Shown here piece by piece: positions 1 through 7,952 of a stretch of DNA of 32,880 nucleotides; position 1 is the stretch's first letter; every line of letters starts with the position of its first letter. A model generated the notes under the pieces. That model saw only the letters and a list, made by a program, of their open reading frames with translations. It did no database searches and was not told the origin of the DNA. A program made the position numbers and the translations under genes. Source of the DNA: Clostridia bacterium (GTDB lineage Bacteria > Bacillota > Clostridia > Christensenellales > Aristaeellaceae); contig JAFRLY010000039.1 of NCBI GenBank assembly GCA_017431005.1, positions 1-32,880 of the forward strand, given 5' to 3'.

Positions 1-62
1 TCAAGCTGACCTTCGGCGACGGCTGCGTGCTGTACGATGAGTATACCTGCAAGAAGTTGTGA
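1..62 (+). CDS. C-terminal fragment of an upstream protein
   Basis: Reading from base 3, an open frame runs off the left edge and gives about 19 residues ending YDEYTCKKL before a TGA stop at 60-62. A hairpin terminator follows at 119-144, which fits a real gene end. The fragment is too short to assign a family. Codon choice is GC-rich like the rest of the window. Confidence 0.5.
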   Translation, partial: KLTFGDGCVLYDEYTCKKL

Positions 63-118
63 CGAAAGGCAAAATCGGAGGAAAACACAGCTGAAATTCT
101 ATGCAAATTCCGCCTATG

Positions 119-144
119 AGCGTCTCTTCGGAGGCGCTTTTATT
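119..144 (+). terminator. Rho-independent terminator of the upstream gene
   Basis: AGCGTCTC (119-126) pairs with GAGGCGCT (131-138) around a TTCG tetraloop, with one G-T wobble, and is followed by TTTATT. It lies 57 bp after the stop codon of the partial upstream gene. Confidence 0.75.
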
Positions 145-162
145 GTGCTCACATATACCTTT

Positions 163-235
163 TAACGATGAACCCACCCGACCCCATTTTGAACCCGATT
201 CACAATCGTTAATGGGGTTCCCGGGTTCATCGTTA
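163..235. repeat. Nested inverted repeat (cruciform-like element)
   Basis: TAACGATGAACCC (163-175) is the exact reverse complement of GGGTTCATCGTTA (223-235). Inside this, ACCCCATT (181-188) pairs with AATGGGGT (211-218), and CGATT (196-200) pairs with AATCG (204-208) around CAC. The 73-bp element can therefore fold into one long imperfect hairpin on either strand. There is no T-run at its end, so it is not a simple terminator. It sits between the upstream terminator and the promoter of the serine hydrolase. Confidence 0.7.
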
Positions 236-272
236 CATTGTATCAAATAGCCGTGCAAAATAGAGATAAGGA

Positions 273-301
273 TTGCATATTCCATATGCCGGCTATATAA
301 T
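273..301 (+). promoter_or_regulatory. Sigma-A-type promoter for the serine hydrolase
   Basis: TTGCAT (273-278) and a perfect TATAAT (296-301) are separated by 17 bp, and the start codon lies 65 bp downstream of the -10 box. The rest of the 63-366 gap holds the terminator and the cruciform listed separately, with no credible gene. Confidence 0.7.
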
Positions 302-366
302 GAAATTCCGGTATAGATCAATTAAATAAACAGCCGGTCGGAATGGCAGGCAGAGGAGGCATCGTC

Positions 367-1791
367 ATGTTTGAACAATGCAGACCTGAAGACGTCGGTG
401 TGGACAGCCGTGGGCTGATCCAATTCCTGGATGACATGAAGGCAAAGCGGCTCCATATGCATAAAATGATGGTTCTGCGCCACGGCAAAGTCCTGATGAA
501 GACTTCATTCGCACCGTGGAGCACGGATGACCTGCATATGCTGTTTTCCCTGTCCAAATCCTTTACCTCCACCGCAGTGGGCTTCGCGGTGCAGGACGGG
601 CTGCTGAAGACCGAGGACCGGCTGATCGATTTCTTTCCGGAGCTTCTTCCCTGCGAGCCCTGTGACAACATGCGGAAGGTCACCGTACGCCATCTGCTGA
701 CCATGAATACCGGTCACGACGAGGAGCCGCGCCTGAACGGTGACAGCGACGGCAGCTGGGAGCGCATCTTCGTACGCTCCTACATCGCCCACGAGCCCGG
801 AACCCATTTCGTGTACAACACAGCCGGCACCTACATGCTGTCCGCAATCGTGCAGAAGGCGACCGGCAAAAACACGCTGGACTATCTGAAGGAAAAGCTT
901 TTCGTTCCGCTCGGAATCAGCAGCGACGCCTGGTCGGAGGAATCCCCGTCCGGCGTGCCCACCGGCGGCTACGGGCTGAATGTCCGGATCGACGATATCG
1001 CAAAGCTGGGGCAGTTCTTCCTGCAGAAGGGAAAATGGGAAGGCAGGCAGCTGCTGAACGAGCAGTGGATCCGGGATGCGCAGACTCCCTGGTCCGATAA
1101 TTCGAAATGGTCCGGCGGTCCCGACTGGAACAGCGGATACGGCTACCAGTTCTGGATGTGCACGCCCGCGAACGTCTTCCGCGGTGACGGCGCGTTCGGC
1201 CAGTACTGCATCATCTGCCCGGATCAGGATATGGTCATCGCCATCAACAGCGGGGTGGACGACATGGGAGAGGTCATGCGTTCCCTCTGGAAACACGTGC
1301 TGCCCGCGGTGGACCGCGCCGGCGAGAGCGGCGGCGCCCTTGAGAAGCGCCTGCTTGAAACTGAAACTCCCGCGGACTGGGAGGATCACGGCGAGACTGC
1401 GGAGGATCCCGTCCTGGAGCCCGGATGGGCAGGCAGCTACCGCCTGGCCGCCGGAAATCCGCTGGGGCTGACGCAGATCGATCTGACGGATCAGGGCGTC
1501 TGCATTACGGATGCGCAGGGCCGCAAAATCCAGTTTGCGCTGCAGCGCAGCGGCTGGCTGAAGGCATCCCTGACGCCCTCACTGCCCGGCAGGGAAGGTT
1601 ATTTTGATCAGGCGGCCGTCCGCGCGGCGCGCGTCGGGGACCGTCTGGTGATCCATCTGTGCTACACGCTCACACCCTTCGAGGATGTACTGAAGCTTTC
1701 CTTCACGGAGCACGGTATCGTCATCAGCGCCGGAAGAAACATAAGCTTCGGCAATAACGGCCCGCACGAGATCATCGGCTTCAGGCTGTAA
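367..1791 (+). CDS. Serine hydrolase of the beta-lactamase / class C family
   Basis: A 474-residue protein of the PF00144 family (class C beta-lactamases, DD-peptidases, esterases, 6-aminohexanoate-dimer hydrolases). The SxxK motif is S61-L-S-K64 in the context LFSLSKSF, and the second conserved Tyr is in HFVYNTAG. A FGQ segment about 280 residues in corresponds to the third motif of the family. The last 120 or so residues form a beta-rich extension after the catalytic domain. No signal peptide is visible, so the protein is probably cytoplasmic. ATG 367 is preferred over ATG 343 because AGAGGAGG at 352-359 sits 7 bp before it. The gene has its own promoter and a strong terminator. The substrate cannot be read from sequence; an esterase or amidase is more likely than a true beta-lactamase. 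Confidence 0.88.
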   Translation: MFEQCRPEDVGVDSRGLIQFLDDMKAKRLHMHKMMVLRHGKVLMKTSFAPWSTDDLHMLFSLSKSFTSTAVGFAVQDGLLKTEDRLIDFFPELLPCEPCDNMRKVTVRHLLTMNTGHDEEPRLNGDSDGSWERIFVRSYIAHEPGTHFVYNTAGTYMLSAIVQKATGKNTLDYLKEKLFVPLGISSDAWSEESPSGVPTGGYGLNVRIDDIAKLGQFFLQKGKWEGRQLLNEQWIRDAQTPWSDNSKWSGGPDWNSGYGYQFWMCTPANVFRGDGAFGQYCIICPDQDMVIAINSGVDDMGEVMRSLWKHVLPAVDRAGESGGALEKRLLETETPADWEDHGETAEDPVLEPGWAGSYRLAAGNPLGLTQIDLTDQGVCITDAQGRKIQFALQRSGWLKASLTPSLPGREGYFDQAAVRAARVGDRLVIHLCYTLTPFEDVLKLSFTEHGIVISAGRNISFGNNGPHEIIGFRL

Positions 1792-1803
1792 GCCAATTAC
1801 AGG

Positions 1804-1845
1804 CAGGGGCAGGAGAAATCAGTCGTTCTCCCGCCCCTGTTTTTT
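1804..1845 (+). terminator. Strong Rho-independent terminator between convergent genes
   Basis: CAGGGGCaGGAGAA (1804-1817) pairs with TTCTCCcGCCCCTG (1826-1839) with one internal mismatch, followed by TTTTTT. It lies 12 bp after the hydrolase stop and directly against the stop codon of the minus-strand glycosidase. Confidence 0.88.
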
Positions 1846-1847
1846 AT

Positions 1848-2780
1848 TCACTGCTCCGGCAGCCTGAATTCAAACGGCTCATCCCGCCTGGCCATCAGTT
1901 TCCCGTCCGCCACATACAGCTCCGCCACCTGCACGCTGGAGCGGCGGGACAGGTGACTGCCCAGTTCCGGATCAAAATCATATTTTCCCATACCGGGATG
2001 GACAAAATAGAAAATGTAGGCATGGTCGCCCGCCATCAGCACGTCCGCGTGATGCGCCCGGTTGTTATCCTCCTTCCGCGTTCCGGCGCCTCCCATGATG
2101 GTGCCCTGACGCTCCCAGCGGGTCAGATCGTCGCTGACATACACCGCCTGACCCTCCCACACATCAGCGATCATCCAGTGTTTTCCGCCCAGCGTGAACA
2201 CATTGGGCCCCTCCTGCGCCTGGTCCTCCGTGGCCCGGCCCCGGTGCTCCCAGGTATACAGATCCGGACTGTCGGCATAATGGGTATGCGAGCCGTCATT
2301 CTCATCCTTGTACCACATGCGCCAGCCGCCCTGAACGGGATGCACGCAGGCGTCGATGACCCGCTCGCTCTCCAGCGTCACTTCGCCGCGGAATTCCCAG
2401 TCCCACAGATTGCCGGAGGTGTAATGCAGGATTTTCCGGCCGTAATTCCAGTTGACCGGCACGCCGGTGATATAGCTGACAAACATATGATAGCAGCCGT
2501 CTGCCCAAAGGATTTCGGGTGCCCAGAAGGTGTTTCTCCCGGGCTCAACGGGTTCCAGGTTCAGCGTGCCGCGGTAGAGCCAGGTCTGCCCGCCGTCGTT
2601 CGAGGACGCGGCTCCCAGATCAGTGCCATGCACCCAGCTGACGTTATGGCAGGGAACATTGGCGCGGCGCGATGTATAGACGATCCACCAGTTTTTCTCC
2701 TGTCTGTTGTAAATTACCGTGGGGTCGGTCGGTCCGTCAAAGATCGGATCGCGGAACAGCGGCGCGGGTGCAATGGGCAT
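1848..2780 (-). CDS. GH43-like five-bladed beta-propeller glycoside hydrolase
   Basis: A 310-residue protein with the layout of the GH43/GH117-like five-bladed propellers: an early DGPTDPTV with the presumed general-base Asp, a WAPEI strand, a VIDACV segment matching the pKa-tuning Asp, and an EGPNVF segment with the likely catalytic Glu. There is no signal peptide, so it probably acts in the cytoplasm on imported oligosaccharides such as arabinosides, xylosides or galactosides. The specificity is not readable. The start is the ATG at 2780 because GGAGGT (complement at 2787-2792) lies 6 bp upstream; the longer reading with 11 extra residues has no such site. It converges on the serine hydrolase. 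Confidence 0.82.
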   Translation of the reverse strand: MPIAPAPLFRDPIFDGPTDPTVIYNRQEKNWWIVYTSRRANVPCHNVSWVHGTDLGAASSNDGGQTWLYRGTLNLEPVEPGRNTFWAPEILWADGCYHMFVSYITGVPVNWNYGRKILHYTSGNLWDWEFRGEVTLESERVIDACVHPVQGGWRMWYKDENDGSHTHYADSPDLYTWEHRGRATEDQAQEGPNVFTLGGKHWMIADVWEGQAVYVSDDLTRWERQGTIMGGAGTRKEDNNRAHHADVLMAGDHAYIFYFVHPGMGKYDFDPELGSHLSRRSSVQVAELYVADGKLMARRDEPFEFRLPEQ

Positions 2781-2892
2781 AGGTTTACCTCCGTTCGTAA
2801 TGAATTGATTCAAATCAGTTGCAGCGGTTCTTCAGCGTCTCCCTTATGTTATACACGATTTTCGCTTTTCCGGCCATACCGGTTTCCGTTAT

Positions 2893-2920
2893 TTGCTTTC
2901 AGGCGCCGGCATGGTAGAAT
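2893..2920 (+). promoter_or_regulatory. Promoter for the first GNAT gene
   Basis: TTGCTT (2893-2898), a 16-bp spacer ending in TGG, and TAGAAT (2915-2920) lie 39 bp before the start codon. The TGg before the -10 box resembles an extended -10. Confidence 0.55.
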
Positions 2921-2958
2921 GCACAGAGCGGCAGGTATTGCAGGAAAGAGGTGGACGG

Positions 2959-3420
2959 ATGCTTGAGACAGTGATACCCGCGCCGGAGGATCTGTGGTTC
3001 AGGGAACAGCTTCTGGCCGATGAAGCAACCATGTCCTATAACCATGCCTGGGGCGGAACAATCCCGTTTCCCAGGGAGAAATGGCAGGAATGGTATGAGC
3101 ACTGGATTGTTCATCACGAAAACAAAAGATACTACAGGTACCTGAGGGATGATAACGGCTTTGTGGGGGAAATCGCCTGCCATTACGATCCGGAATATGA
3201 CGGATATGTCGCGGATGTCATCATCTTTTCCAAATACCGCGGAAAAGGATACGGAGCACAGGGGCTGAAGCTTCTCTGCGCCGCGGCAAAGGAGAACGGC
3301 CTTACCGCTCTGTATGACGATATTGCCATTGACAATCCGGCGATCAGGCTTTTTCTTAAAGAGGGCTTTTATGAAACAGGCAGAACAGACGAAAAAATCA
3401 TTCTGAAAAAGAATCTGTAA
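2959..3420 (+). CDS. GNAT family N-acetyltransferase
   Basis: A 153-residue single-domain GCN5-related acetyltransferase. The acetyl-CoA pyrophosphate-binding motif A is clear as RGKGYG (residues 94-99) after the beta-4 strand YVADVIIF. The following segment with DNPAIRLFLKEGF is typical motif B. Enzymes of this family transfer an acetyl group from acetyl-CoA to an amine of a small molecule or protein; the acceptor is unknown. The ATG at 2959 is chosen because AGAGGTGG (2948-2954) precedes it and because the promoter overlaps any longer reading. The gene is monocistronic, between its own promoter and a hairpin terminator. Confidence 0.85.
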   Translation: MLETVIPAPEDLWFREQLLADEATMSYNHAWGGTIPFPREKWQEWYEHWIVHHENKRYYRYLRDDNGFVGEIACHYDPEYDGYVADVIIFSKYRGKGYGAQGLKLLCAAAKENGLTALYDDIAIDNPAIRLFLKEGFYETGRTDEKIILKKNL

Positions 3421-3451
3421 GGACCGGCTCTCTTCATGGAGAATCCCGGCG

Positions 3452-3479
3452 GCCGCAGCATGCGGCTCCTGGTTTTTTT
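3452..3479 (+). terminator. Hairpin terminator after the GNAT gene
   Basis: GCCGCA (3452-3457) and TGCGGC (3461-3466) pair around GCA, with a T-run at 3473-3479. The short gap TCCTGG between stem and T-run makes it less than ideal. Confidence 0.55.
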
Positions 3480-3483
3480 ATCG

Positions 3484-3512
3484 TTTCCCGGCTGGCTGAA
3501 ATATGGTATAAT
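3484..3512 (+). promoter_or_regulatory. Extended -10 promoter for the second GNAT gene
   Basis: TGGTATAAT with a perfect TATAAT at 3507-3512 lies 47 bp upstream of the start codon. The -35 region at 3484-3489 (TTTCCC) is poor, so the extended -10 TGn probably compensates. Confidence 0.6.
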
Positions 3513-3559
3513 CCGGATAATTGTTTGAACAGATGCCTTCAGGAACAAGGGAGGGCTCT

Positions 3560-4108
3560 ATGAACCATTGCGGAACATGCAGAATCGAAACGGACAGGCT
3601 GATCCTGAGGAGGATCACGGAGGCAGACGCGGATGCTGTGTACAGGAACTGGGCCTCCGATCCTGAGGTGACCCGGTACCTGACCTGGCCCACGCATACC
3701 GGCTCGGATGTGACAAAACGGGTGATCGCCGGCTGGCTTCCGCTTTATGAAAGCGAATCGTATTACCACTGGGCCATCACGCTGAAGGAGAACGGAGACG
3801 AACCCATCGGAACCATCCACGGTCTGGCGAATGATCATACTGAATCCGTACAGATCGGCTACTGCCTCGGCAGAAGCTGGTGGCATCAGGGCATCATGTC
3901 CGAAGCGGTGCAGGCGGTCATCAGCTTTTTCTTTGACCGGGTTCAGGCAAACAGCATCTGTTCTTACCATGACCCGAGGAATCCGCACTCCGGCATGGTC
4001 ATGAAGCATTGCGGGATGAAATATGAAGGAACAAGACGGGCTTCGGACCGCAACAATACCGGCATCTGCGACGCAAGCTGGTATTCCATACTGCGGACAG
4101 AATGGTAA
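3560..4108 (+). CDS. GNAT acetyltransferase, RimJ/RimL type
   Basis: A 182-residue member of the Acetyltransf_3 / RimJ-RimL group. The hallmark start ETDRLILRR (residues 10-18) is present, as is the motif-A region GRSWWHQGIMSEA, in which the usual GxGxxS/A is replaced by the QGIMSEA variant common in this subgroup. Relatives acetylate N-terminal residues of ribosomal proteins or small amines such as antibiotics and spermidine; the substrate here is unknown. The start at 3560 is supported by GGGAGGG about 5 bp upstream and by the promoter. It is unrelated in sequence detail to the preceding GNAT, so this is not a recent duplication. Confidence 0.85.
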   Translation: MNHCGTCRIETDRLILRRITEADADAVYRNWASDPEVTRYLTWPTHTGSDVTKRVIAGWLPLYESESYYHWAITLKENGDEPIGTIHGLANDHTESVQIGYCLGRSWWHQGIMSEAVQAVISFFFDRVQANSICSYHDPRNPHSGMVMKHCGMKYEGTRRASDRNNTGICDASWYSILRTEW

Positions 4109-4140
4109 AGCTGCCGGAATACTGACCTGATGAAGGGTGG

Positions 4141-4560
4141 ATGAAAGGATTGGATTTCAAGTATTGCCGTATCCAGGGCCTTGAGCTGGCGGAAAACACC
4201 ATGTATGCCAAAGGCATTTTCAGCATGTGCATGCAGCTGATCAGCAACGATGTCATGGAAGAGGAGGATGCCGATCTGTACCGGGAGATCGACAGCTGGT
4301 TTGCCGAAAACCTGCCCTGGCCGCCGCCGTGCAAAAGGCAGGAAAAAGTGGTCTGCTTTTTCAAAACTGAAAACTCGGAGGAAATGATGAAAATGATCCG
4401 TCCGGCGCTATGGCTGCTGGAGAAATATCATCATCCGTTCTATCTGGTATATACCAACACCCCGGGAGAAATCGTATACGAGGACAAGTATCAGGTAGCC
4501 GTAAAGGTGCCGGGTGTCCTGCAGATTGAGAAGCTGCAGGAGAACTGGAGTCCGGAATAA
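4141..4560 (+). CDS. Conserved hypothetical protein
   Basis: A 139-residue soluble protein with no domain I can name. It is acidic in the first half (EEEDADLYREIDSWF), has a WPPPCK turn, and shows a stretch KVVCFFKTEN followed by a helix EEMMKMIRPALWLLEKY and strand FYLVYTN. I recall similar small proteins in Clostridia, but no function. The ATG at 4141 abuts the GGGTGG ribosome binding site with no spacer, so initiation at the TTG at 4150 (9 bp after GGTGG) is an equally good or better reading. It lies 32 bp after the GNAT gene and may be co-transcribed with it. Confidence 0.7.
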   Translation: MKGLDFKYCRIQGLELAENTMYAKGIFSMCMQLISNDVMEEEDADLYREIDSWFAENLPWPPPCKRQEKVVCFFKTENSEEMMKMIRPALWLLEKYHHPFYLVYTNTPGEIVYEDKYQVAVKVPGVLQIEKLQENWSPE

Positions 4561-4567
4561 AGCTTTT

Positions 4568-4616
4568 CCCGGAAAAGGGCGAAACACTTTGCCCGTTCGC
4601 GCTGTCCCGGGTTTTT
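4568..4616 (+). terminator. Branched hairpin terminator
   Basis: CCCGG (4568-4572) pairs with CCGGG (4607-4611), enclosing GGGCGAA/TTTGCCC (4577-4594), and is followed by TTTTT at 4612-4616. It sits between the hypothetical gene and the Nudix gene. Confidence 0.6.
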
Positions 4617-4644
4617 ATGCGAAAAGCGGATCAGAAAGGAAATC

Positions 4645-5100
4645 ATGACGATGGATAAACCGGAACGGGTTATTCTGACCAATATGTGCGTGATTCAGAA
4701 CGGCACAAAGGTGCTGGTTGAGGACAAGGTAAGTCCGTGGGCCAGCGGCATCATCTTTCCGGGCGGGCACGTTGAGGAGCATGAGCCCGTTGTGGATTCT
4801 GTCATCCGTGAGATGAAGGAAGAAACCGGACTGACCATACGGAACCCGCGGTCCTGCGGCATAAAGGAATGGATCAACGAAGACGGATCCAGGTATATCG
4901 TCTTCCTGTTCAGAACGGATGAGTTTTCCGGTGAGCTGACCTCCTCCGACGAGGGTCGCGTCTTCTGGATGGAGAAGGAGGACGTCCTGAAATCAAACTG
5001 GATCTGGCATCTGGACGACCTGATGAAGGTGATGCTGGACGGCGAATATACGGAGCTCTTCCTGGACTCCGCCAATGACTGGAAACCCGTATTGAAATGA
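4645..5100 (+). CDS. Nudix hydrolase (MutT / 8-oxo-dGTPase-like)
   Basis: A 151-residue protein with a complete Nudix box: G41, E47, R55-E56, E59-E60 and G62 match GX5EX7REUXEEXGU, the Mg-binding and catalytic helix that cleaves nucleoside diphosphates linked to another group. The fold starts with VILTNMCVIQNG and the GG before the box is intact. The YtkD/MutT-type sequence near the start suggests a nucleotide-pool sanitising role (8-oxo-dGTP), but the substrate is inferred. The start at 4645 has AGAAAGGA at 4633-4640. It stands alone after a terminator and is followed by a palindrome before the MATE gene. Confidence 0.88.
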   Translation: MTMDKPERVILTNMCVIQNGTKVLVEDKVSPWASGIIFPGGHVEEHEPVVDSVIREMKEETGLTIRNPRSCGIKEWINEDGSRYIVFLFRTDEFSGELTSSDEGRVFWMEKEDVLKSNWIWHLDDLMKVMLDGEYTELFLDSANDWKPVLK

Positions 5101-5122
5101 CGGTGCATACCCTGCAAATAAC

Positions 5123-5139
5123 GAATCAGCGTCTGATTC
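5123..5139. promoter_or_regulatory. Perfect inverted repeat before the MATE ribosome binding site
   Basis: GAATCAG (5123-5129) and CTGATTC (5133-5139) are perfectly complementary around CGT. No T-run follows, and GGAGGAG starts 3 bp downstream, so the hairpin or DNA palindrome could act as an operator or translational control site for the exporter. The function is inference. Confidence 0.4.
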
Positions 5140-5152
5140 CCCGGAGGAGACA

Positions 5153-6538
5153 ATGAGCATCGATACAAAAGTGCAGAAAAAGCATTATCCGGATCCTGAG
5201 CACCTGATTTCCTCATATTTTCATCTGGCTCTGCCGGTGGTTCTCAGTTCCATCATTACAATCGTCTACAATCTGGCGGATACCTATTTCATTGCGAAAA
5301 CAGGAAACGCCCTGCTGGTTGCCGGGGTGTCTCTCTGCGCGCCGCTGTTCACCATTCTGATGGCCTTCGGGAACATCTTCGGTCAGGGCGGAAGCTCCCT
5401 GATCTCGCGCCTTCTGGGGAAGCAGGATAACATTTCCGTAGCCCGGGTCAGCTCCTTCTGCTTCTATGTCGCGCTTGGAACCGGCATCGTGATCGGCGGC
5501 AGTATTCTGCTTTTCCGGGATCCGTTCCTGCGTCTGCTGGGTTCCAGTCCGGACACGCTTCCCTATGCCCGTGAGTACGGAACCATTCTGCTGCTCGGAG
5601 CGCCGTTTATCGTTGTCAATTTCATTCATATGAATCTGCTGCGGTGCGAAGGCATGGCCGGGCTCTCCATGCTGGGCACTGTCACGGGCGCCGTGGTCAA
5701 CGTCATTCTGGATCCCGTCATGATCCCCTTCATGGGCGCAGCCGGCGCCGCGCTGGCGACCGTGATCGGCTATATTGCCAGCGACGCGCTCCTGCTGGCC
5801 ATCGTTCTCCGCCGCAGCCGCTGCCTGTCCGTCAGACCCCGCCTGACCGTCAGCGGCGCATTCCTGCGGGATATTCTGTCGATCGGCATCACCGCAGCCA
5901 TCACGAATATCGCTTCCAGCGTCTGTCTGATCCTGCTGAACCAGCAGCTGCTCCATTACGGGGACGCTAAAATCGCCGCTATGGGTATCGTGCTGAAGGT
6001 GACCATGATCGTCCAGATGATTCTGGTCGGTTTCTCCTTCGGCGGCGTTCCGCTCTTCGGCTTCCTGACCGGCGCGGGGGAAAAGCGGAAGGTGCAGTCG
6101 CTGCTGAAATTCTGCCTTCTTTTCCTGACCGTTCTGTCCCTGACGATGACCCTTGCGGTCGGCGTGTGTGCAGGTCCTTTGCTGAGACTTATCACTCCGG
6201 ACACGCAACTTGCCGCGGACGGGATCCCGATGCTCCGCTGGCAGGTGGCGGGAAGCGTTTTTGCCGGCGCCGTGATGCTGCTGACCTGTCTTTTCCAGGC
6301 TTCCGGACAGGCAGTTCCGGCGCTCGTCCTCTCCCTCAGCCGCCAGGGAGTCATTTTTGTGGCCGTCCTGTTTTCAGCGGCGGCGGTCGCCGGATATACA
6401 GGCATTCTTGCTTCCCAGTGCGTCTCCGATATCCTGAGCGCGGGGATTGCTGCGGCCATATTTTTCCGCGGCCGGGGTGTCCGGCAGAGCCGGACTGAGG
6501 AAAAAAGCCGGACATCAGTGCCGATAAAGGATTCCTGA
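5153..6538 (+). CDS. MATE family multidrug efflux transporter
   Basis: A 461-residue polytopic membrane protein with about 12 hydrophobic segments. The MATE signature is clear: LALPVVLSSIITIVYNLADT with the conserved Asn-Leu-Ala-Asp in the first helix, then FGQGGSSLISRLLGK in the loop after TM2, and the second-half repeat beginning ILSIGITAAITN. Family members export drugs or metabolites in exchange for Na+ or H+. The NorM/DinF-like length is normal. The GGAGGAGA ribosome binding site directly precedes ATG 5153. A second MATE gene, now broken, lies 0.8 kb downstream. The cargo is unknown. Confidence 0.92.
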   Translation: MSIDTKVQKKHYPDPEHLISSYFHLALPVVLSSIITIVYNLADTYFIAKTGNALLVAGVSLCAPLFTILMAFGNIFGQGGSSLISRLLGKQDNISVARVSSFCFYVALGTGIVIGGSILLFRDPFLRLLGSSPDTLPYAREYGTILLLGAPFIVVNFIHMNLLRCEGMAGLSMLGTVTGAVVNVILDPVMIPFMGAAGAALATVIGYIASDALLLAIVLRRSRCLSVRPRLTVSGAFLRDILSIGITAAITNIASSVCLILLNQQLLHYGDAKIAAMGIVLKVTMIVQMILVGFSFGGVPLFGFLTGAGEKRKVQSLLKFCLLFLTVLSLTMTLAVGVCAGPLLRLITPDTQLAADGIPMLRWQVAGSVFAGAVMLLTCLFQASGQAVPALVLSLSRQGVIFVAVLFSAAAVAGYTGILASQCVSDILSAGIAAAIFFRGRGVRQSRTEEKSRTSVPIKDS

Positions 6539-6564
6539 TTTTACGTTCCATGGAGGGCTGCAGA

Positions 6565-7305
6565 ATGTCCGGGCAAAACATCTACGATAACGAAGCTTTC
6601 TTTGAAAACTTTCAAAACAGCAGGGACAATCCCGTGAATTTCAACGACTGCATTGAAACGCCGATCCTGTTTGCCATGCTGCCGGATCTCCGCGGCAGGT
6701 CGGTTCTGGATATCGGCTGCGGCATGGGACAGCACGCCAGGCAGTATTCCGAAATGGGTGCTGAATCCGTGCTGGGAATCGATCTGTCTGAAAGGATGCT
6801 GGCGTATGCAAGGGAGCACAACAGCGCAGACAATATCGTCTATCGGCGGATGGCCATGGAGGATATTGAAACGATCGGTCAAAGCTTTGACCTGATCACA
6901 AGCTCCCTGGCTTTTGACTATGTTTCGGATTTTACCGGACTGATGAGGAAAATCCACGGGCTGATGAAGGATGAGGCAAGGTTCGTTTTCAGCATGTCCC
7001 ATCCGATTGTTACGGCATGGGACGGTGTTTACGACCGGTACACCCGCACGGAAACAGGTGAACGGCTGTACGCGAATCTCCGGAATTACTGTCTGGAGGG
7101 TCCCCGGAAGGTGGACTGGATCGTTAAAGGATACGAATGCTATCACAGAACCGTTTCAAGCCTGATCAACGCGCTGACCGGAGCGGGCTTCATCATTGAG
7201 GAGTGCCAGGAGGCTCATATTTCGGACGAAATGAGAAATCAGCATCCCGCTTTGTTCGGCGGAACGATTCACCGTCCTGAATTCATTTTCTTCAGATGCC
7301 GGTAA
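6565..7305 (+). CDS. Class I SAM-dependent methyltransferase
   Basis: A 246-residue methyltransferase of the Methyltransf_11/25 type. Motif I is VLDIGCGMG (residues 47-55), the acidic residue of motif II is in VLGIDLSERML, and motif IV is FDLITSSLAFDYV. A C-terminal region with FSMSHPI is typical of small-molecule methyltransferases found in Bacillota. The acceptor is unknown. I prefer the ATG at 6565 to the one at 6550 because GGAGGG at 6553-6558 lies inside the longer reading at proper spacing. It follows the MATE gene by 26 bp and could share its transcript. Confidence 0.88.
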   Translation: MSGQNIYDNEAFFENFQNSRDNPVNFNDCIETPILFAMLPDLRGRSVLDIGCGMGQHARQYSEMGAESVLGIDLSERMLAYAREHNSADNIVYRRMAMEDIETIGQSFDLITSSLAFDYVSDFTGLMRKIHGLMKDEARFVFSMSHPIVTAWDGVYDRYTRTETGERLYANLRNYCLEGPRKVDWIVKGYECYHRTVSSLINALTGAGFIIEECQEAHISDEMRNQHPALFGGTIHRPEFIFFRCR

Positions 7306-7353
7306 ACGCCCGGTTGCGGGGGCAGCGGAATCTGCAAAGGAGGAAACTGCTGT

Positions 7354-7867
7354 ATGTCCATTACGGATCTGTCAGAAGAACAGACTGAGGACAGCGGGGC
7401 TGGATGCCTGTATGACCGCCTTCAGAGATCCGGAAAAAGCACAGATGCAGGGCTGCACCTTCCCGGGGCCTGGTTTTGTGCCGGGGTGCTTCGCGGCGCT
7501 TGTAATTCTGCTTGTGCGCAGCCCCATTATCAATTATTATAAGGTGTCCGCCGAAACAAATGCGATTGCCTGGCAGCTCATGGACGCCATCAGCTTTATT
7601 GCGGTGTTCCTGCCCATGAATTTCATCCTGACCAAGTGCGTACTGCAGACAGGCGGGGACCCCCGGTTTCTCATGGCGGGCGATATCCTGTTTCTGTGGG
7701 CGGCGTCCGTTCCTCTGGGTTTGCCGGCGGGCTTTGTGTTCCGCCGGACGCTTTTCCGGATTTACACCATGCTGAAGATCGACCGGGTGATCAAATGCGT
7801 CTGTTGCTTCTTCCGTCTGCGCCGCCGCAAATGGATGAAGAGAATACTGGCGGCCGGCGGTTCATGA
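7354..7867 (+). pseudogene. Truncated and frameshifted MATE transporter remnant
   Basis: From about 7460 to 7855 the frame starting at 7412 encodes a typical MATE C-terminal quarter: ILLVRSPIINYYKVS, then FIAVFLPMNFILTKCVLQTGGDPRFL, then a helix with WAASVPLGLPAGFVFRR and an end with CVCCFFRLRRRKWMKR. The first three quarters of a MATE protein are missing. A good AAAGGAGG ribosome binding site at 7337-7344 points to an ATG at 7354, but that frame (MSITDLSEEQ) stops at 7542 and is not the MATE frame. This is best explained by an internal deletion plus frameshift. It is a different paralogue from the intact MATE at 5153. Confidence 0.8.
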
Positions 7868-7952
7868 ACCTGCGCCCGGTGCGCCTTTCAGGCATTGCGG
7901 GAACGGTCTTCCGGTTATCCGCTGCCATTATACCGATTCGGAGATGAGAACC

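Noticed and set aside
367-1791. True class C beta-lactamase conferring antibiotic resistance
   Set aside because: SxxK and the second-motif Tyr are present, but there is no signal peptide and the C-terminal extension fits the broader esterase/amidase family; resistance cannot be claimed.
1953-2966. Long plus-strand frame opposite the GH43-like gene
   Set aside because: It is a shadow of the GH43-like gene; the translation has no domain signal and no ribosome binding site.
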